From assembly GCA_023255735.1 (NCBI GenBank), contig JAGDVP010000018.1, positions 31,386 through 95,385 of the forward strand: a stretch of DNA of 64,000 bases. Direction: 5' to 3'. The number at the start of each line of letters is the position of its first letter. Position 1 is the stretch's first letter. The notes under the pieces are model-generated. The model ran no database searches. It was not told the DNA's origin and saw nothing but the letters and a program-made list of their open reading frames with translations. The DNA comes from Halothiobacillus sp. (lineage in GTDB: Bacteria > Pseudomonadota > Gammaproteobacteria > Halothiobacillales > Halothiobacillaceae). Made by a program: the position numbers and the translations under genes. This document shows, piece after piece, positions 1-9,586 of the stretch.

Positions 1-956
1 TGGGCAATGGTACCAAGCAAGCTCGCCATATCGATGGCTTCGAAATACTCCTCATCGGGGCGCGTGGTTTCCAGCCGCGAGAGCAGCAATAAATCTTCCA
101 CAATGCGGCGCATCCGCTCCGATTGCTGGTGCATATTGGTGAGAATCCGGAACATCTCGCCGTGGGGGTCTTCCTCGCTATCAAGCAAGGTTTCAAGATA
201 CCCCGCCAGCACCGTGAGCGGCGTGCGCAATTCGTGCGAGACATTGGCGACAAAATCTTGCCGCACGCCCTGCAGCCGATACAGCGCGGTCACATCACGG
301 CCAATGAGTAAATCCCGATCCTCACCATAAGGCTCTCGGCGCAGGTTGAGCGCGCGCTGCTCATCACCGGGCGACTGAAGCTCCAACCCCCGCCCGGAAT
401 CGACATCATTTAACCAATGTGCAAAGGCAGGGTCACGAATCAGGTTGTCAATCCGCAACCCCACATCGCTGCGGTTTAGGTTTAAAAGCTCACAGGCGGC
501 ATCGTTGAGCCATTCAATTTCACGCAAGGGTGTTAACACCACCATGGCATCTGGCACTGACATGGCCGAGTGGTGATACCGCTTAAGCAAGCTGGTCAAT
601 TTACGTTGACGCCGCCCCCAGGCTTGACGAATCCGCCTCTGCCGATCGGCAATCAAACCCGGCAAACCATACACAATGGCGCCGCGCTGATGCTTGCGCG
701 CACCGCGTGCCACCCGCATTAATCGGTACAAGAGAGAGAGGTTATACCCCGCCAACGCCACGGCCAGCGCCCAGCTTACATGGGCTTGCACGCCATAAAC
801 AACGCCCCCCAATAAAACAAACAGCGCAACCAGCGCCAGCTCTTGCCGCCAACGCGCCGCGCTCAGCCGCAGGGTGCGCCGCCGATGTGAACTCGGTGCC
901 GGGGCTGGTTGGGTTAGTTTGGGTGATAACGGCGATGAGGGTTGAGATTGGGACAA
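1..956 (-). CDS. phoR: PhoR phosphate sensor histidine kinase (3' part beyond left edge)
   Basis: Inner-membrane sensor kinase expected to phosphorylate PhoB when phosphate is scarce. The minus-strand reading shows two hydrophobic segments near the N-terminus (about 839-725), a PAS-like stretch, and an H-box (core NVSHELRTPLTVLAGY, about 198-252) whose His is the autophosphorylation site. The ATP-binding domain lies beyond base 1, so only the first part of the gene is here. It follows phoB in the same direction, the usual phoBR order. No ATG precedes the membrane segments in frame; TTG at 956, with GAG about 10 bases upstream, is the best start but is a guess. An ATG at 719 would remove the membrane segments. 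Confidence 0.85.
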   Translation of the reverse strand, partial: MSQSQPSSPLSPKLTQPAPAPSSHRRRTLRLSAARWRQELALVALFVLLGGVVYGVQAHVSWALAVALAGYNLSLLYRLMRVARGARKHQRGAIVYGLPGLIADRQRRIRQAWGRRQRKLTSLLKRYHHSAMSVPDAMVVLTPLREIEWLNDAACELLNLNRSDVGLRIDNLIRDPAFAHWLNDVDSGRGLELQSPGDEQRALNLRREPYGEDRDLLIGRDVTALYRLQGVRQDFVANVSHELRTPLTVLAGYLETLLDSEEDPHGEMFRILTNMHQQSERMRRIVEDLLLLSRLETTRPDEEYFEAIDMASLLGTIA

Positions 957-1092
957 GGCAAAACACTCAAAAGACCACAAGATGAAACTGGGAGGGCAAG
1001 GCCGCGTGAGCAAAACCGAGCGGCCTCTAATCAAACCGAACCCTGTGGCGTGCTTAAAATTGGTCAGAAAACTTGCGTGGCAAATGAGTACG

Positions 1093-1788
1093 TTAGGCCT
1101 TGCTGGACAACCGATAACCCACACCCCGCACGGTTTGAATTAAGCCATCAAAACCACTCGGTGTGAGGGCTTTGCGCAAGCGCAGAATATGCACATCCAC
1201 GGTCCGCTCTTCCACATAGGCATTGCGCCCCCAAATGCGATCCAGCAACTGCGTGCGGCTAAATACGCGCTCGGGATGCGTCATAAAGAAGGTGAGCAGG
1301 CGAAACTCGGTAGGCCCCACCTCTAAATCCACATCGCCACCGGTCACGCGATGACTTTCCGGATCCAGTTTAAGCCCGGCCACTTCAATCAAGCCACCTT
1401 CACTCTCGGGTGAGGCGCGCCGCAGCACGGCTTTAATCCGCGCCATCAGCTCCCTCGGGGAAAACGGCTTGGTGATGTAATCATCTGCCCCTGCCTCAAG
1501 GCCGCTGACTTTATCTTCCTCTTCGCCGCGCGCGGTGAGCATCACAATCGGCACGTCGCGCGTGAGCTCATCACGCTTCATGCGGCGGGCAAATTCGATA
1601 CCGCTGGCGCCGGGCAGCATCCAATCGAGCAGCACCAAATCGGGCAGCTTGACTGACAGCTGTTCAAACGCTTCAGCCACATCGCCCGCCTCGACTAAAT
1701 CATAGCCCGCACGCCCCAAGGCGAAGGCAACCATTTCCCGAATGGGTTTTTCATCTTCAACAATTAGAATGGTTTTGCGCAAGGCCAT
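1093..1788 (-). CDS. phoB: PhoB phosphate response regulator
   Basis: OmpR/PhoB-type response regulator of 231 residues that activates the phosphate-starvation regulon. The receiver domain (about 1-120) carries the acidic pair E11/D12, phosphoacceptor D55 (in [10 protein letters not shown]), T85 and K107. The C-terminal winged helix (about 130-231) includes the recognition region [14 protein letters not shown]. The ATG at 1788 gives the family's normal N-terminus; an upstream in-frame start would add 24 unrelated residues and run through the PHO box. phoR follows on the same strand. A PHO-box-like element upstream suggests autoregulation. Confidence 0.95.
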   Translation of the reverse strand: MALRKTILIVEDEKPIREMVAFALGRAGYDLVEAGDVAEAFEQLSVKLPDLVLLDWMLPGASGIEFARRMKRDELTRDVPIVMLTARGEEEDKVSGLEAGADDYITKPFSPRELMARIKAVLRRASPESEGGLIEVAGLKLDPESHRVTGGDVDLEVGPTEFRLLTFFMTHPERVFSRTQLLDRIWGRNAYVEERTVDVHILRLRKALTPSGFDGLIQTVRGVGYRLSSKA

Positions 1789-1834
1789 GGTGCGTACTCG
1801 TGTTGCAATGTGATTACCATTTAATATCAACCGC

Positions 1835-1852
1835 ATGACACGATTGTGACAA
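1835..1852 (-). promoter_or_regulatory. Candidate PHO box upstream of phoB
   Basis: On the minus strand the sequence TTGTCACAATCGTGTCAT holds two TGTCA units 11 bp apart, the spacing of the PhoB half-sites in the E. coli PHO box (CTGTCAT-like direct repeat). A further TGTCA lies 8 bp upstream. A -10-like TATTAA/TTAAAT (about 1819-1826) sits 8-10 bp downstream, where PhoB-activated promoters place it, and the phoB ATG is 47 bp away. The pattern is seen directly; PhoB binding is inferred from family knowledge. Confidence 0.65.
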
Positions 1853-1994
1853 TATGACAATCATACAGAACACGGCGCCTAGAAGCGAAAACTGCAACAA
1901 AATAGCGCGCAATCGCAATAAATTCGTCGCGCTATGCTGGTCTTGCTGCCAGCCAATCGGTAGAGTTAACATCCTGCAACTTGGAAATGACCTC

Positions 1995-2831
1995 ATGATT
2001 GATGCTCAGTATATCGCCGATGACGTGAGCCGCGCTTTGGCGGAAGACATGGGTGCCGGTGATGTTTCTGCCCGCTTAATTCCGATGGAGCTTGTGATGC
2101 GCGGGCGGATTGTGGCGCGTGAAAACTGCATTCTTGCGGGTTTGGCTTGGGCTGAAGCGGCTTTTCGACGAGTGTCGAATCGCATCGAAATCACCTGGCA
2201 TGTTCATGATGGCAACCCAGTGGCCGCAGGGGATTACCTCTGCACGATTAAAGGCCCGGCGCGGGCCTTGCTCACGGCCGAACGCACTGCGTTAAATTTT
2301 CTGCAAACCTTAAGCGGCACCGCCACGACCACGCGCGCCTATGTGGATGCCGTCGCCGGCACGGGTGCCAAAATATTAGACACCCGCAAAACCCTACCAG
2401 GGCTACGATTGGCACAAAAATATGCCGTAACCTGCGGTGGCGGGCAAAATCACCGCCTAGGCTTATTTGATATGGTGCTCTTAAAAGAAAACCACATTAT
2501 GGCGGCGGGGTCGATTAGCGCGGCGGTTCACCAAAGCCGAATCATTAACCCAGATATTCCGCTTGAGGTTGAAGTGGAAACCTTAGCCCAGCTCGAAGAG
2601 GCGCTCTCGGTCGGCGTTACCCAGATTTTGCTGGATAATTTTGATTTGAACGGTTTGCGCGCCGCCGTTGCGATGAATCAAAATCGCGCGCAGTTAGAAT
2701 CCTCCGGCAATGTCGATTTATCCACCGTGGCAAGCGTCGCACAAACGGGCGTTGATTTTATTTCCATCGGCGCGCTCACAAAGCATGTACGCGCGATTGA
2801 TTTATCGTTACGCTTTGATTCGGCCGACTAA
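1995..2831 (+). CDS. nadC: Nicotinate-nucleotide pyrophosphorylase (carboxylating)
   Basis: Quinolinate phosphoribosyltransferase: makes nicotinate mononucleotide from quinolinate and PRPP in de novo NAD synthesis in the cytoplasm. The 278-residue product has the family's normal length and its signatures: LDTRKTLPGLR, the GGGQNHRLGL region with the following LLKENHI, and the C-terminal barrel strands ending in DFISIGALTKH. The ATG at 1995 follows a GGAA motif by about 8 bases and begins at the conserved N-terminal helix. The gene is divergent from phoB, and its 3' end converges on the cytochrome gene with a 13-bp gap. Confidence 0.95.
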   Translation: MIDAQYIADDVSRALAEDMGAGDVSARLIPMELVMRGRIVARENCILAGLAWAEAAFRRVSNRIEITWHVHDGNPVAAGDYLCTIKGPARALLTAERTALNFLQTLSGTATTTRAYVDAVAGTGAKILDTRKTLPGLRLAQKYAVTCGGGQNHRLGLFDMVLLKENHIMAAGSISAAVHQSRIINPDIPLEVEVETLAQLEEALSVGVTQILLDNFDLNGLRAAVAMNQNRAQLESSGNVDLSTVASVAQTGVDFISIGALTKHVRAIDLSLRFDSAD

Positions 2832-2844
2832 GGCGCGAGCTGAA

Positions 2845-3192
2845 TTACTTAAATTGGTAGTAATTAACATTTAAATAATTTGTGACGGCCTCGTTCTCTT
2901 CTTCAAACCAAGCGATATTAAAATGATTAGCGCAGCTTGCCACCATCGTGCGCAAACTCGCCAAATTTTGGATTTTTTTACCCCGGCGCGATTCATAAAA
3001 AGCCGCATCATGGGGGGCGGTATGGCAACCAGCGCAGTGCTCGGCGTGTAATTGGGCGCCCCAATTGGGATCGTGCGCCTCGGCGGCGGCGCTGTGATGC
3101 GCGGCTAAACCTGCCAAGGCCACAAAGCAAATGCCCAGCAGCCGGGCTTTGGCCGGGCGGCAAGATGAGACGGAAGATGAGGCTGAATTCAT
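2845..3192 (-). CDS. Small periplasmic c-type cytochrome
   Basis: A 115-residue protein with a Sec-type signal peptide (hydrophobic segment about residues 17-32, Ala-rich cleavage region) and one haem-attachment motif, CAGCH. A downstream Met in LRTMVASC could be the second axial ligand, and a second Cys follows it. It is therefore likely an exported monohaem electron carrier; its partner cannot be told from sequence. The ATG at 3192 puts the signal peptide at the N-terminus; a start 18 codons upstream would place an odd charged extension before it. It stands alone, convergent with nadC. Confidence 0.75.
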   Translation of the reverse strand: MNSASSSVSSCRPAKARLLGICFVALAGLAAHHSAAAEAHDPNWGAQLHAEHCAGCHTAPHDAAFYESRRGKKIQNLASLRTMVASCANHFNIAWFEEENEAVTNYLNVNYYQFK

Positions 3193-3403
3193 AGTGGCTC
3201 CTAAGAACGAGGGTTTTTGATGCCTGCCGCTTACTGCGGTGTTCAATCGCCTCGGTTAATGCATTCAAGTGATTTTTTTACGCTACCCTTTGAGTTTAGC
3301 CCCACAATTATCATACCCCGATTAAACTTTCTGATATGACCAAACCTAAATCAATGATTCTAAAACAGAATATACTAATTTACGCGACGCAGATGCCCCT
3401 ATC

Positions 3404-3748
3404 ATGATGACGTTATTTGGTATCCCAACCTGCGACACCGTGAAAAAAGCCCGCGCATGGCTTGATCAACACGCGATTGCCTATCAATTTCATGATTATA
3501 AAAAAGCCGGTGTGCCCGAAGATTTGCTGGATCGCTGGCTGGCCGAATTTGGTTGGGAAGCGGTCATTAATCGGCGGGGCACCGCGTGGCGAGCGCTGCC
3601 GCCATCCGAGCGCCTAGCCATGGATGCCGCTGACGCCCGCCGCGCGGCACGCCATAACCCAAGCCTAATTAAACGCCCCATCTTGGTGTCTGACACCGCA
3701 ACTTGGGTGGGTTTTGAGCCAGAGCGCTGGCAGAGGGAAGTAAAATAA
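3404..3748 (+). CDS. ArsC/Spx-family protein (YffB type)
   Basis: Thioredoxin-fold protein of the arsenate reductase/Spx superfamily, about 114 residues. It shows the N-terminal [15 protein letters not shown] motif, which has a single Cys where ArsC has its catalytic Cys, and the later Pro-containing loop LIKRPILV. It overlaps the dapE start by one base (TAATG), the same yffB-dapE pairing found in E. coli. YffB-type proteins have been linked to glutathione chemistry rather than arsenate resistance, and no ars genes are nearby. ATG at 3404 or 3407 is possible. Confidence 0.8.
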   Translation: MMTLFGIPTCDTVKKARAWLDQHAIAYQFHDYKKAGVPEDLLDRWLAEFGWEAVINRRGTAWRALPPSERLAMDAADARRAARHNPSLIKRPILVSDTATWVGFEPERWQREVK

Positions 3749-4911
3749 TGTCGATTGATACCCAAAATGCCACCGTGTTATTGGCGCAAGATTTAATCCG
3801 CCGCGCATCCATTACCCCCGATGATGCCGGTTGCCAGAGTTTATTGGCGCAACGCTTATCGGCGGCAGGCTTTGCCATTCAGCGTTTGCGTTTTGGCGAG
3901 GTCGATAATCTTTGGGCCACTTATGGCACCGAAGGCAAGCTCTTTTGCTTTGCAGGCCACACCGATGTGGTGCCCACGGGCGATGCCGCCGCTTGGCGCC
4001 AGCCGCCGTTTGCCGCGACCATTGCCGAGGATGTACTCATTGGCCGGGGCAGCGCCGATATGAAAGGTTCCATCGCCGCCATGGTGACCGCAGTTGAGCG
4101 CTTTTTGGGCGCAAACCCAAGCCCGCCGTTTCGTATCGCCTTTTTAATCACCAGCGATGAAGAGGGCGTGGCCATTAATGGCACGGTTAAAGTCGTCGAG
4201 TGGCTCAAAACCCAGCGTGAACAGATCGATTGGTGCTTGGTGGGCGAGCCTTCCAGCCGATTGGCCTTGGGCGATGAATATAAAATCGGCCGGCGCGGCT
4301 CAATCACCGGCAACTTGGTCATTCACGGCAAACAAGGGCATGTCGCTTACCCGCATTTGGCGGATAACCCGGTGCACCGCGCCGCACCGTTTTTGGCTGA
4401 ACTCACGGCGATTGAATGGGACAAGGGCAATGCGCACTTTCCGCCCTCCACCCTGCAAATTGCCAATATCCACGCCGGCACCGGTGCGAATAATGTGATT
4501 CCCGGCGCGCTCAACATTCAGTTTAATATCCGCTTTAACACCGAAAGTACGGTTGAAAACATCCAAACCCGTGTGGCCGATTTGCTGGCACGCCATCAAT
4601 TGCGTTACACCCTCGATTGGTCGCTCTCCGGTCAGCCGTTTCTCACCCGCACGGGCGATTTTGTTGAAGCCGTTGAAGCCGCCGTCATGACCGTTACCGG
4701 CACAAAACCTGTGCCCTCAACGGCAGGCGGCACCTCGGATGGCCGATTTATTGCCCCCACCGGCGCCGAAGTGATTGAATTAGGCCCGCTCAACGCCACC
4801 ATCCATCAAATCGATGAGCAGGTGCCGGTGGCGCATTTAATCGATTTATCCAAAATTTATGAAGCCTTGCTCAATCAGCTCAACACACGCCAAACGCACC
4901 ATGACCGGTAA
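3748..4911 (+). CDS. dapE: Succinyl-diaminopimelate desuccinylase
   Basis: Zinc peptidase-like enzyme that removes succinate from N-succinyl-L,L-diaminopimelate, a step in lysine and peptidoglycan synthesis. The 387-residue product carries the M20 family metal ligands in order: [22 protein letters not shown], the catalytic ITSDEEG, a GEPSS ligand, and a late His in [12 protein letters not shown]. Its length is typical (E. coli 375). It is translationally coupled to the upstream ArsC/Spx-like gene by a TAATG overlap, and murJ follows 45 bp downstream on the same strand. Confidence 0.95.
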   Translation: MSIDTQNATVLLAQDLIRRASITPDDAGCQSLLAQRLSAAGFAIQRLRFGEVDNLWATYGTEGKLFCFAGHTDVVPTGDAAAWRQPPFAATIAEDVLIGRGSADMKGSIAAMVTAVERFLGANPSPPFRIAFLITSDEEGVAINGTVKVVEWLKTQREQIDWCLVGEPSSRLALGDEYKIGRRGSITGNLVIHGKQGHVAYPHLADNPVHRAAPFLAELTAIEWDKGNAHFPPSTLQIANIHAGTGANNVIPGALNIQFNIRFNTESTVENIQTRVADLLARHQLRYTLDWSLSGQPFLTRTGDFVEAVEAAVMTVTGTKPVPSTAGGTSDGRFIAPTGAEVIELGPLNATIHQIDEQVPVAHLIDLSKIYEALLNQLNTRQTHHDR

Positions 4912-4956
4912 CTGGGTTATCGCAGGCAGCCGAACCATCGTGCGGGCGACTCGCGC

Positions 4957-6531
4957 ATGAGCATGCTGCGTTCCACCGCGGTGATCGGCAGCATGACGAT
5001 GATCTCGCGCGTGCTCGGCTTTGTGCGCGATATGCTCATGGCGCGGGTATTTGGCGCCAGCCCCGCCACCGATGCGTTTTTTGTGGTCTTCAAAATACCC
5101 AATTTTTTGCGCCGGCTATTTGCTGAAGGGGCGTTTGCGCAAGCCTTTGTGCCAGTGCTCTCGGAATATCGCGAGAAAAATACCCAAGCGGAACTCAAAG
5201 ACTTTATCGACCACATGTTTGGCACGTTAGCAGCCGTGCTCATTGTGGTGGTGGGTTTAGGCATTAGCGCCGCGCCACTGGTTATATCGCTGTTTGCGCC
5301 CGGCTTCTCAGATGACCCGATGCAGCGGGCTTTGGCGGCGCACATGCTGTGGATTACCTTCCCGTATTTATTTTTTATTTCACTCACCGCCTTTGCCGCC
5401 AGCACATTGAACGCCTTTGGCCGTTTTGCCATGCCCGCACTCGCGCCCATTTGGCTCAATATCACCCTGATTATCGCCACCTTGTTTGCCGCCCCTTGGT
5501 TCAAAGAGCCGGTCATGGCGCTGGCTTGGGGCGTGTTCCTTGCCGGTATTTTGCAGTTGTTTTTCCTTTTGCCTTTTTTAGCGCGCTTAGGGTTGTTGCC
5601 GCGCCCGCGCTTTGGCCGCCATGCCGGGGTGCGTAAAACCATTCGCCTGATGGTGCCGGCCATGTTTGGCGCTTCCATCACGCAAATTAATTTACTGGTC
5701 GATACCATTTTGGCCTCAATGCTGGCGGTGGGGAGCGTGTCTTGGCTGTATTACAGTGATCGGCTGGTCGAGTTACCGCTTGGCGTGTTTGGGGTAGCCA
5801 TTTCCACCGTGATTTTGCCCAAGCTCGCGCGCGCGTTCAGCCGAACCGACCATCAAAACTTTTCGAGCACGCTCAATTGGGCGATTAAATTTACCGTGTT
5901 ATTGGGCTTGCCCATTTGCGCGGGGTTGGTTGTGCTGGCGCAACCGATGCTGGCCACGTTATTTGAATACGGCTCGTTTAATGCCTTTGATACCCACATG
6001 GTGGCGCTCGCGATGTCGGCCTATGCGCTGGGCTTGCCTGCTTTTTTGCTGATCAAAATTTTCGCCCCCGGGTTTTATGCGCGGCAAGATACCCAAACCC
6101 CAGTCAAAATTGGTTTGGTCGCCGTGGGTGCCAATTTGCTGTTCAAAGCCCTCATCGTGCTGCCGTGGATGTTTTTATTGGGTGGTTATGCCGCGCATGT
6201 GGGGCTTGCGCTCACCACCGCCATGGCCGCTTGGGTGAACCTCGGGTTACTCGCGTTTTTTTTGCACAAACGCGCCGCTTGGAAACCCGACCCCGCTTTG
6301 TGGCGCTTTATTCGCCAAGTCTTCGCCGCCACCTTGATGATGACCGCGATGTTAATTTGGTTGCGACCCGCTGCCAGCGACTGGACGCAAGCCACCGCCT
6401 TAAGCCGCATCGGTTGGCTGCTCGGGCTCATTGGCGGCGGCATTAGTGTGTTTGCCCTAGCCGCTGCAATAGTAGGCCTGCACCCCAAGCGCTTATGGGC
6501 GGGCTTACAAAATACCGATCCCCTGCCTTAA
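4957..6531 (+). CDS. murJ: Lipid II flippase MurJ
   Basis: Multi-pass inner-membrane flippase of the MOP superfamily that moves lipid II to the periplasm for peptidoglycan synthesis. The 524-residue protein has about 14 hydrophobic segments. Its N-terminus holds the well-conserved RVLGFVRDMLMARVFG and FFVVFKIPNFLRRLFAEGAF blocks. The ATG at 4957 gives the usual short cytoplasmic lead; a second ATG two codons on is equally acceptable. Long antisense open frames under this gene are shadows of its base composition. Confidence 0.93.
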   Translation: MSMLRSTAVIGSMTMISRVLGFVRDMLMARVFGASPATDAFFVVFKIPNFLRRLFAEGAFAQAFVPVLSEYREKNTQAELKDFIDHMFGTLAAVLIVVVGLGISAAPLVISLFAPGFSDDPMQRALAAHMLWITFPYLFFISLTAFAASTLNAFGRFAMPALAPIWLNITLIIATLFAAPWFKEPVMALAWGVFLAGILQLFFLLPFLARLGLLPRPRFGRHAGVRKTIRLMVPAMFGASITQINLLVDTILASMLAVGSVSWLYYSDRLVELPLGVFGVAISTVILPKLARAFSRTDHQNFSSTLNWAIKFTVLLGLPICAGLVVLAQPMLATLFEYGSFNAFDTHMVALAMSAYALGLPAFLLIKIFAPGFYARQDTQTPVKIGLVAVGANLLFKALIVLPWMFLLGGYAAHVGLALTTAMAAWVNLGLLAFFLHKRAAWKPDPALWRFIRQVFAATLMMTAMLIWLRPAASDWTQATALSRIGWLLGLIGGGISVFALAAAIVGLHPKRLWAGLQNTDPLP

Positions 6532-6618
6532 TAGGCTGCGGCGCGGGCACTGATGCTGCTAACCTATGGGGTAGCGCCATGCCAATCACCGCAACAACCC
6601 CACATTGAAGGGATGTTT

Positions 6619-7845
6619 ATGCCCGCTCCCATCACCGCCGCCTCAACGCCGCCCTTGGCCACCGCCACCCAATACCGCGTGCTGGGCGCGATTAGTGTGT
6701 CGCATTTTTTGAACGACATGATGCAATCGCTCATGATCTCGATTTATCCCTTGTTCAAAAGCAATTTTGATTTAAGTTTTGCGCAAATCGGCTTAATCAC
6801 CCTCTGCTTTCAGCTCACCGCCGCTATTTTGCAGCCGCTCATTGGGCAAGCCATTGATAGACGCCCCATGCCTTATTCGTTGGTGTACGGCATGGGCTTT
6901 ACCTTCAGCGGGCTTATTACCTTGGCCTTAGCGCCCAGCTATGGTTTTTTGTTGGCGGGCGCGGCGTTGGTGGGCATAGGCTCATCGATTTTTCACCCCG
7001 AATCCTCGCGCGTGGCGCGCATGGCCGCCGGTGCGCGCCCCGGCTTAGCACAATCCATCTTTCAGGTGGGGGGCAATGGCGGCACCGCAGCGGGGCCCTT
7101 GCTCGCCGCCTTAGTTGTGATTCCGCACGGGCAAATCAGTATTTCTTGGTTCAGCATCGCCGCCCTGCTGGCCGTCCTGGTGCTTTATCAGGTAGGGAAA
7201 TGGGCCGCCGCGCAACACCGCAAACCCAAAACGGCACGTCAACTGCCACCCGTGCACCTATCACGCCGCTTGCGGCTTTGGCTTTTGGCCGCGTTACTCA
7301 CCTTAATGTTCTCCAAGTTTTTGTACTTGGCGAGCATGAATAACTACCTCACCTTCTACCTGATTCACAGGTTTAATCTCAGTGTGCCCGATGCGCAATT
7401 GCATTTGTTTGTTTTGCTGTTTGCCGTGGCCGCCGGCACCTTGCTCGGTGGGCCCATTGGCGATCGCATTGGCCGCCAACGGGTCATTATGTTGTCCATT
7501 TTAGGCGTTGCGCCCTTCACCCTCTTGTTGCCGCATGTGGGGCTTGCGGCGCAATCCATGCTGCTTTTAGTGATTGGTTTTGTGCTGGCTTCCGCCTTTC
7601 CGGCCATGGTGGTGTACGCCCAAGAGCTATTCCCCGAGCGAATCGGCGCCATCTCAGGGTTATTTTTTGGCTTTGCATTTGGCACCGCAGGAATTGGTGC
7701 GGCGGTGCTAGGTCAACTCGCTGATCGCTTTGGCATTGCCCACTTGATTTTGGTGTGCAGCTTTTTGCCGCTGATTGGCTTTTTGGCCTTATTTTTACCT
7801 AACCTGCGCGCCCAACAAGAACCCGCAAGCATCGCGCGGACTTAA
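6619..7845 (+). CDS. Major-facilitator exporter, fosmidomycin-resistance (Fsr) type
   Basis: Inner-membrane MFS transporter of about 408 residues with 12 predicted membrane segments. The N-terminal VSHFLNDMMQSLMISIYPL and the HPESSRVARMA loop are characteristic of the Fsr (fosmidomycin resistance) group, as is GGNGGTAAGPL. The physiological substrate is unknown. The ATG at 6619 has GAAGGG 7 bases upstream; an ATG at 6613 would put the ribosome site against the start. It ends 5 bp before the convergent DUF4395 gene. Confidence 0.82.
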   Translation: MPAPITAASTPPLATATQYRVLGAISVSHFLNDMMQSLMISIYPLFKSNFDLSFAQIGLITLCFQLTAAILQPLIGQAIDRRPMPYSLVYGMGFTFSGLITLALAPSYGFLLAGAALVGIGSSIFHPESSRVARMAAGARPGLAQSIFQVGGNGGTAAGPLLAALVVIPHGQISISWFSIAALLAVLVLYQVGKWAAAQHRKPKTARQLPPVHLSRRLRLWLLAALLTLMFSKFLYLASMNNYLTFYLIHRFNLSVPDAQLHLFVLLFAVAAGTLLGGPIGDRIGRQRVIMLSILGVAPFTLLLPHVGLAAQSMLLLVIGFVLASAFPAMVVYAQELFPERIGAISGLFFGFAFGTAGIGAAVLGQLADRFGIAHLILVCSFLPLIGFLALFLPNLRAQQEPASIART

Positions 7846-7850
7846 TGCCG

Positions 7851-8573
7851 CTATTTTGACGATGAGGTGTGTTTGCGCGCAGCAATTTCATCCCAGTCGA
7901 TGTTATTGCAGGCTTCGCAATGCTCCTTGTGCACGCCCAGTTTAACCAGCAGCCAATGAATTTTGCAGCCCATGCAAAACCCCAAAACGGCTTCAAGCCA
8001 CATAAAAGCAATGCACACAAAAATCAGCAAGGGAATCCAAAACGCCATGTAGTTGGCGGTTTCAGGGAGCAAATGATGCCCCGCGAGGGTATTGACCCAA
8101 GTGGCCAGCGTGCTGGGGTTAAAGAAGGCCAAGCACAGCATAATCATAATCGAGCCCAGCCCCCACGCGTAGCGCTTAGGCGTTAAGGGCTTCCAGACCG
8201 CCGGTTGTTTGCGCGCTAAAAAGCTGGCAATCAAAATCGTGGGCGATAGGCGCGAGCTCCACACGAATAAGCCGGCCAGCATTTCAAACAGGCCATACAG
8301 CAAAGCCCAAGTTTGGTAGGTGTAATCCCAAGTGCGGCGAATGACGTTCGCCGAATAAATAATATGCCCATCCCAATCGGTGTCGAGGGTGTCTTTGATG
8401 GTGTCGCCATCGACAATCCAGTGGCCACCAAAAATGGCCGACCACAGCGTGAGCCCCATGTAGAGCGGAATAACCAACAAAAACCCGGCGCGTATGCGAA
8501 CGGCCGTATCGTTAATCATCACGGGGGATTCTTTGGGATCACGAAACCAAAGATTTTTAATCACTTGCCACAT
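7851..8573 (-). CDS. DUF4395-type membrane protein with C-terminal Cys pairs
   Basis: A 240-residue membrane protein with about four to five hydrophobic segments (near residues 30-50, 85-110, 140-160, 180-215). The C-terminal part has the DUF4395-like FCMGCKIHWLLVKLGV and HCEACNNIDW blocks, that is, two CxxC pairs. DUF4395 members are often found in sulfur-metabolism or thioredoxin-like contexts, but no function is established here. The ATG at 8573 is preferred because the 22 codons upstream look unrelated. It is monocistronic and convergent with the MFS gene. Confidence 0.7.
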   Translation of the reverse strand: MWQVIKNLWFRDPKESPVMINDTAVRIRAGFLLVIPLYMGLTLWSAIFGGHWIVDGDTIKDTLDTDWDGHIIYSANVIRRTWDYTYQTWALLYGLFEMLAGLFVWSSRLSPTILIASFLARKQPAVWKPLTPKRYAWGLGSIMIMLCLAFFNPSTLATWVNTLAGHHLLPETANYMAFWIPLLIFVCIAFMWLEAVLGFCMGCKIHWLLVKLGVHKEHCEACNNIDWDEIAARKHTSSSK

Positions 8574-8746
8574 TTGAGCGCTCCTGAATTTATTATTCGC
8601 ACAGTTTATGGGCAACAGCATGAGCCAATTGATTAGCAAGTTCTAATTGAGCTTTCTTATGCCAGATTGTTAAGCCCGATACTCGGGATTAGCACCTGCC
8701 GGCCCGCGCGGTCTGTTCATTCGGCCAACGCCGCTTGGAAAACGCC

Positions 8747-9586
8747 TTAATACCGCCCGGGCAAAACGCCGCTGATGGCAATTGCCCCGGTGGCATCGGG
8801 GCGCCCGAGCAACTTAAGCTGTTCGGCTAAGGCGGCGCTTGCTTGCGCGCTTGGCTTCAAGCTGCCCGCAATGGCGGGCGCGGTGATAATGGGCCAGCCG
8901 CTCGTGACAACAAGTTCACCACTTAAAGGCGCGGTGGCGCTCGCTTGGGGGGTGAGCGTTAGGGTGAGCTGCGCTTGATCCAATCGGGCTACCGCTTGAA
9001 TATCACCCAACGCCAGCGGCGCGGTGGTGGTGATTTGCGCATTTTGCCACAGGGCGGTGCCGGCCGCCGCGGTGAGCGCCCAGCCGGTGGGCACCCGATT
9101 AAGCTGTGCATTGCCTTGTAATTGCACCGTACCGCCCAACGGCCAAGCGGTGAGTAATTTCAAGAGCGGGCTTGCCGCCGAGAGCTGCGCTTGCAGCGCG
9201 GTTAGGCGGATTTGCTGGGGCGTCGTGGCGACGAGCGCACTTGCCTCAACCCCGGCGCCTTGAATCTTTACCTGCCAAGTGGGCTTGAGCATAAACAATG
9301 AGCTTAACTGCAATTGGGTTGTTACCTGCAAGGGGGCAATTTGTGGGGCGCCAAGCTGCCACTGCCCGTGCCAAAAAGTGCCCGCGATGGGCACAAGCGA
9401 CACCCCGGCGGGCAGGGCTTGCGCCGGCACGCGCAGCAAGGTGAGCGGCGCGGTCAACGCTAGGGTCACGATAAAACTCAATACAAGGCTGCTAAGCGCC
9501 AGCCAAAAAAAACGCCGCCGCTCAGCTTGTTGGGGTTTTGGGCTGTGTGCCGCGCGTTCACGGCGAGGTGCTCGGGCGAGGTTCAT
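8747..9586 (-). CDS. gspN: Type II secretion protein N
   Basis: Last gene of the type II secretion operon. The 279-residue product has one N-terminal membrane segment (about 27-48) and a periplasmic domain rich in beta-strand-like LQVTTQLQLSSLF and GGTVQLQGNAQL repeats, as in GspN. GspN is dispensable in many systems and its role is not settled. Its start overlaps the gspM stop by 4 bases, supporting operon membership. About 170 bp downstream separates it from the DUF4395 gene, with a weak CCCGA/TCGGG hairpin but no T-run. Confidence 0.85.
   Translation of the reverse strand: MNLARAPRRERAAHSPKPQQAERRRFFWLALSSLVLSFIVTLALTAPLTLLRVPAQALPAGVSLVPIAGTFWHGQWQLGAPQIAPLQVTTQLQLSSLFMLKPTWQVKIQGAGVEASALVATTPQQIRLTALQAQLSAASPLLKLLTAWPLGGTVQLQGNAQLNRVPTGWALTAAAGTALWQNAQITTTAPLALGDIQAVARLDQAQLTLTLTPQASATAPLSGELVVTSGWPIITAPAIAGSLKPSAQASAALAEQLKLLGRPDATGAIAISGVLPGRY

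Noticed and set aside
742..966. 74-codon minus-strand frame before phoB's partner
   Set aside because: Wrong frame; the other frame gives the PhoR membrane segments and H-box.
4917..5708. 263-codon minus-strand open frame
   Set aside because: It is fully antisense to murJ, Lys/Arg/Ser-rich with no family similarity, and has no upstream signals.
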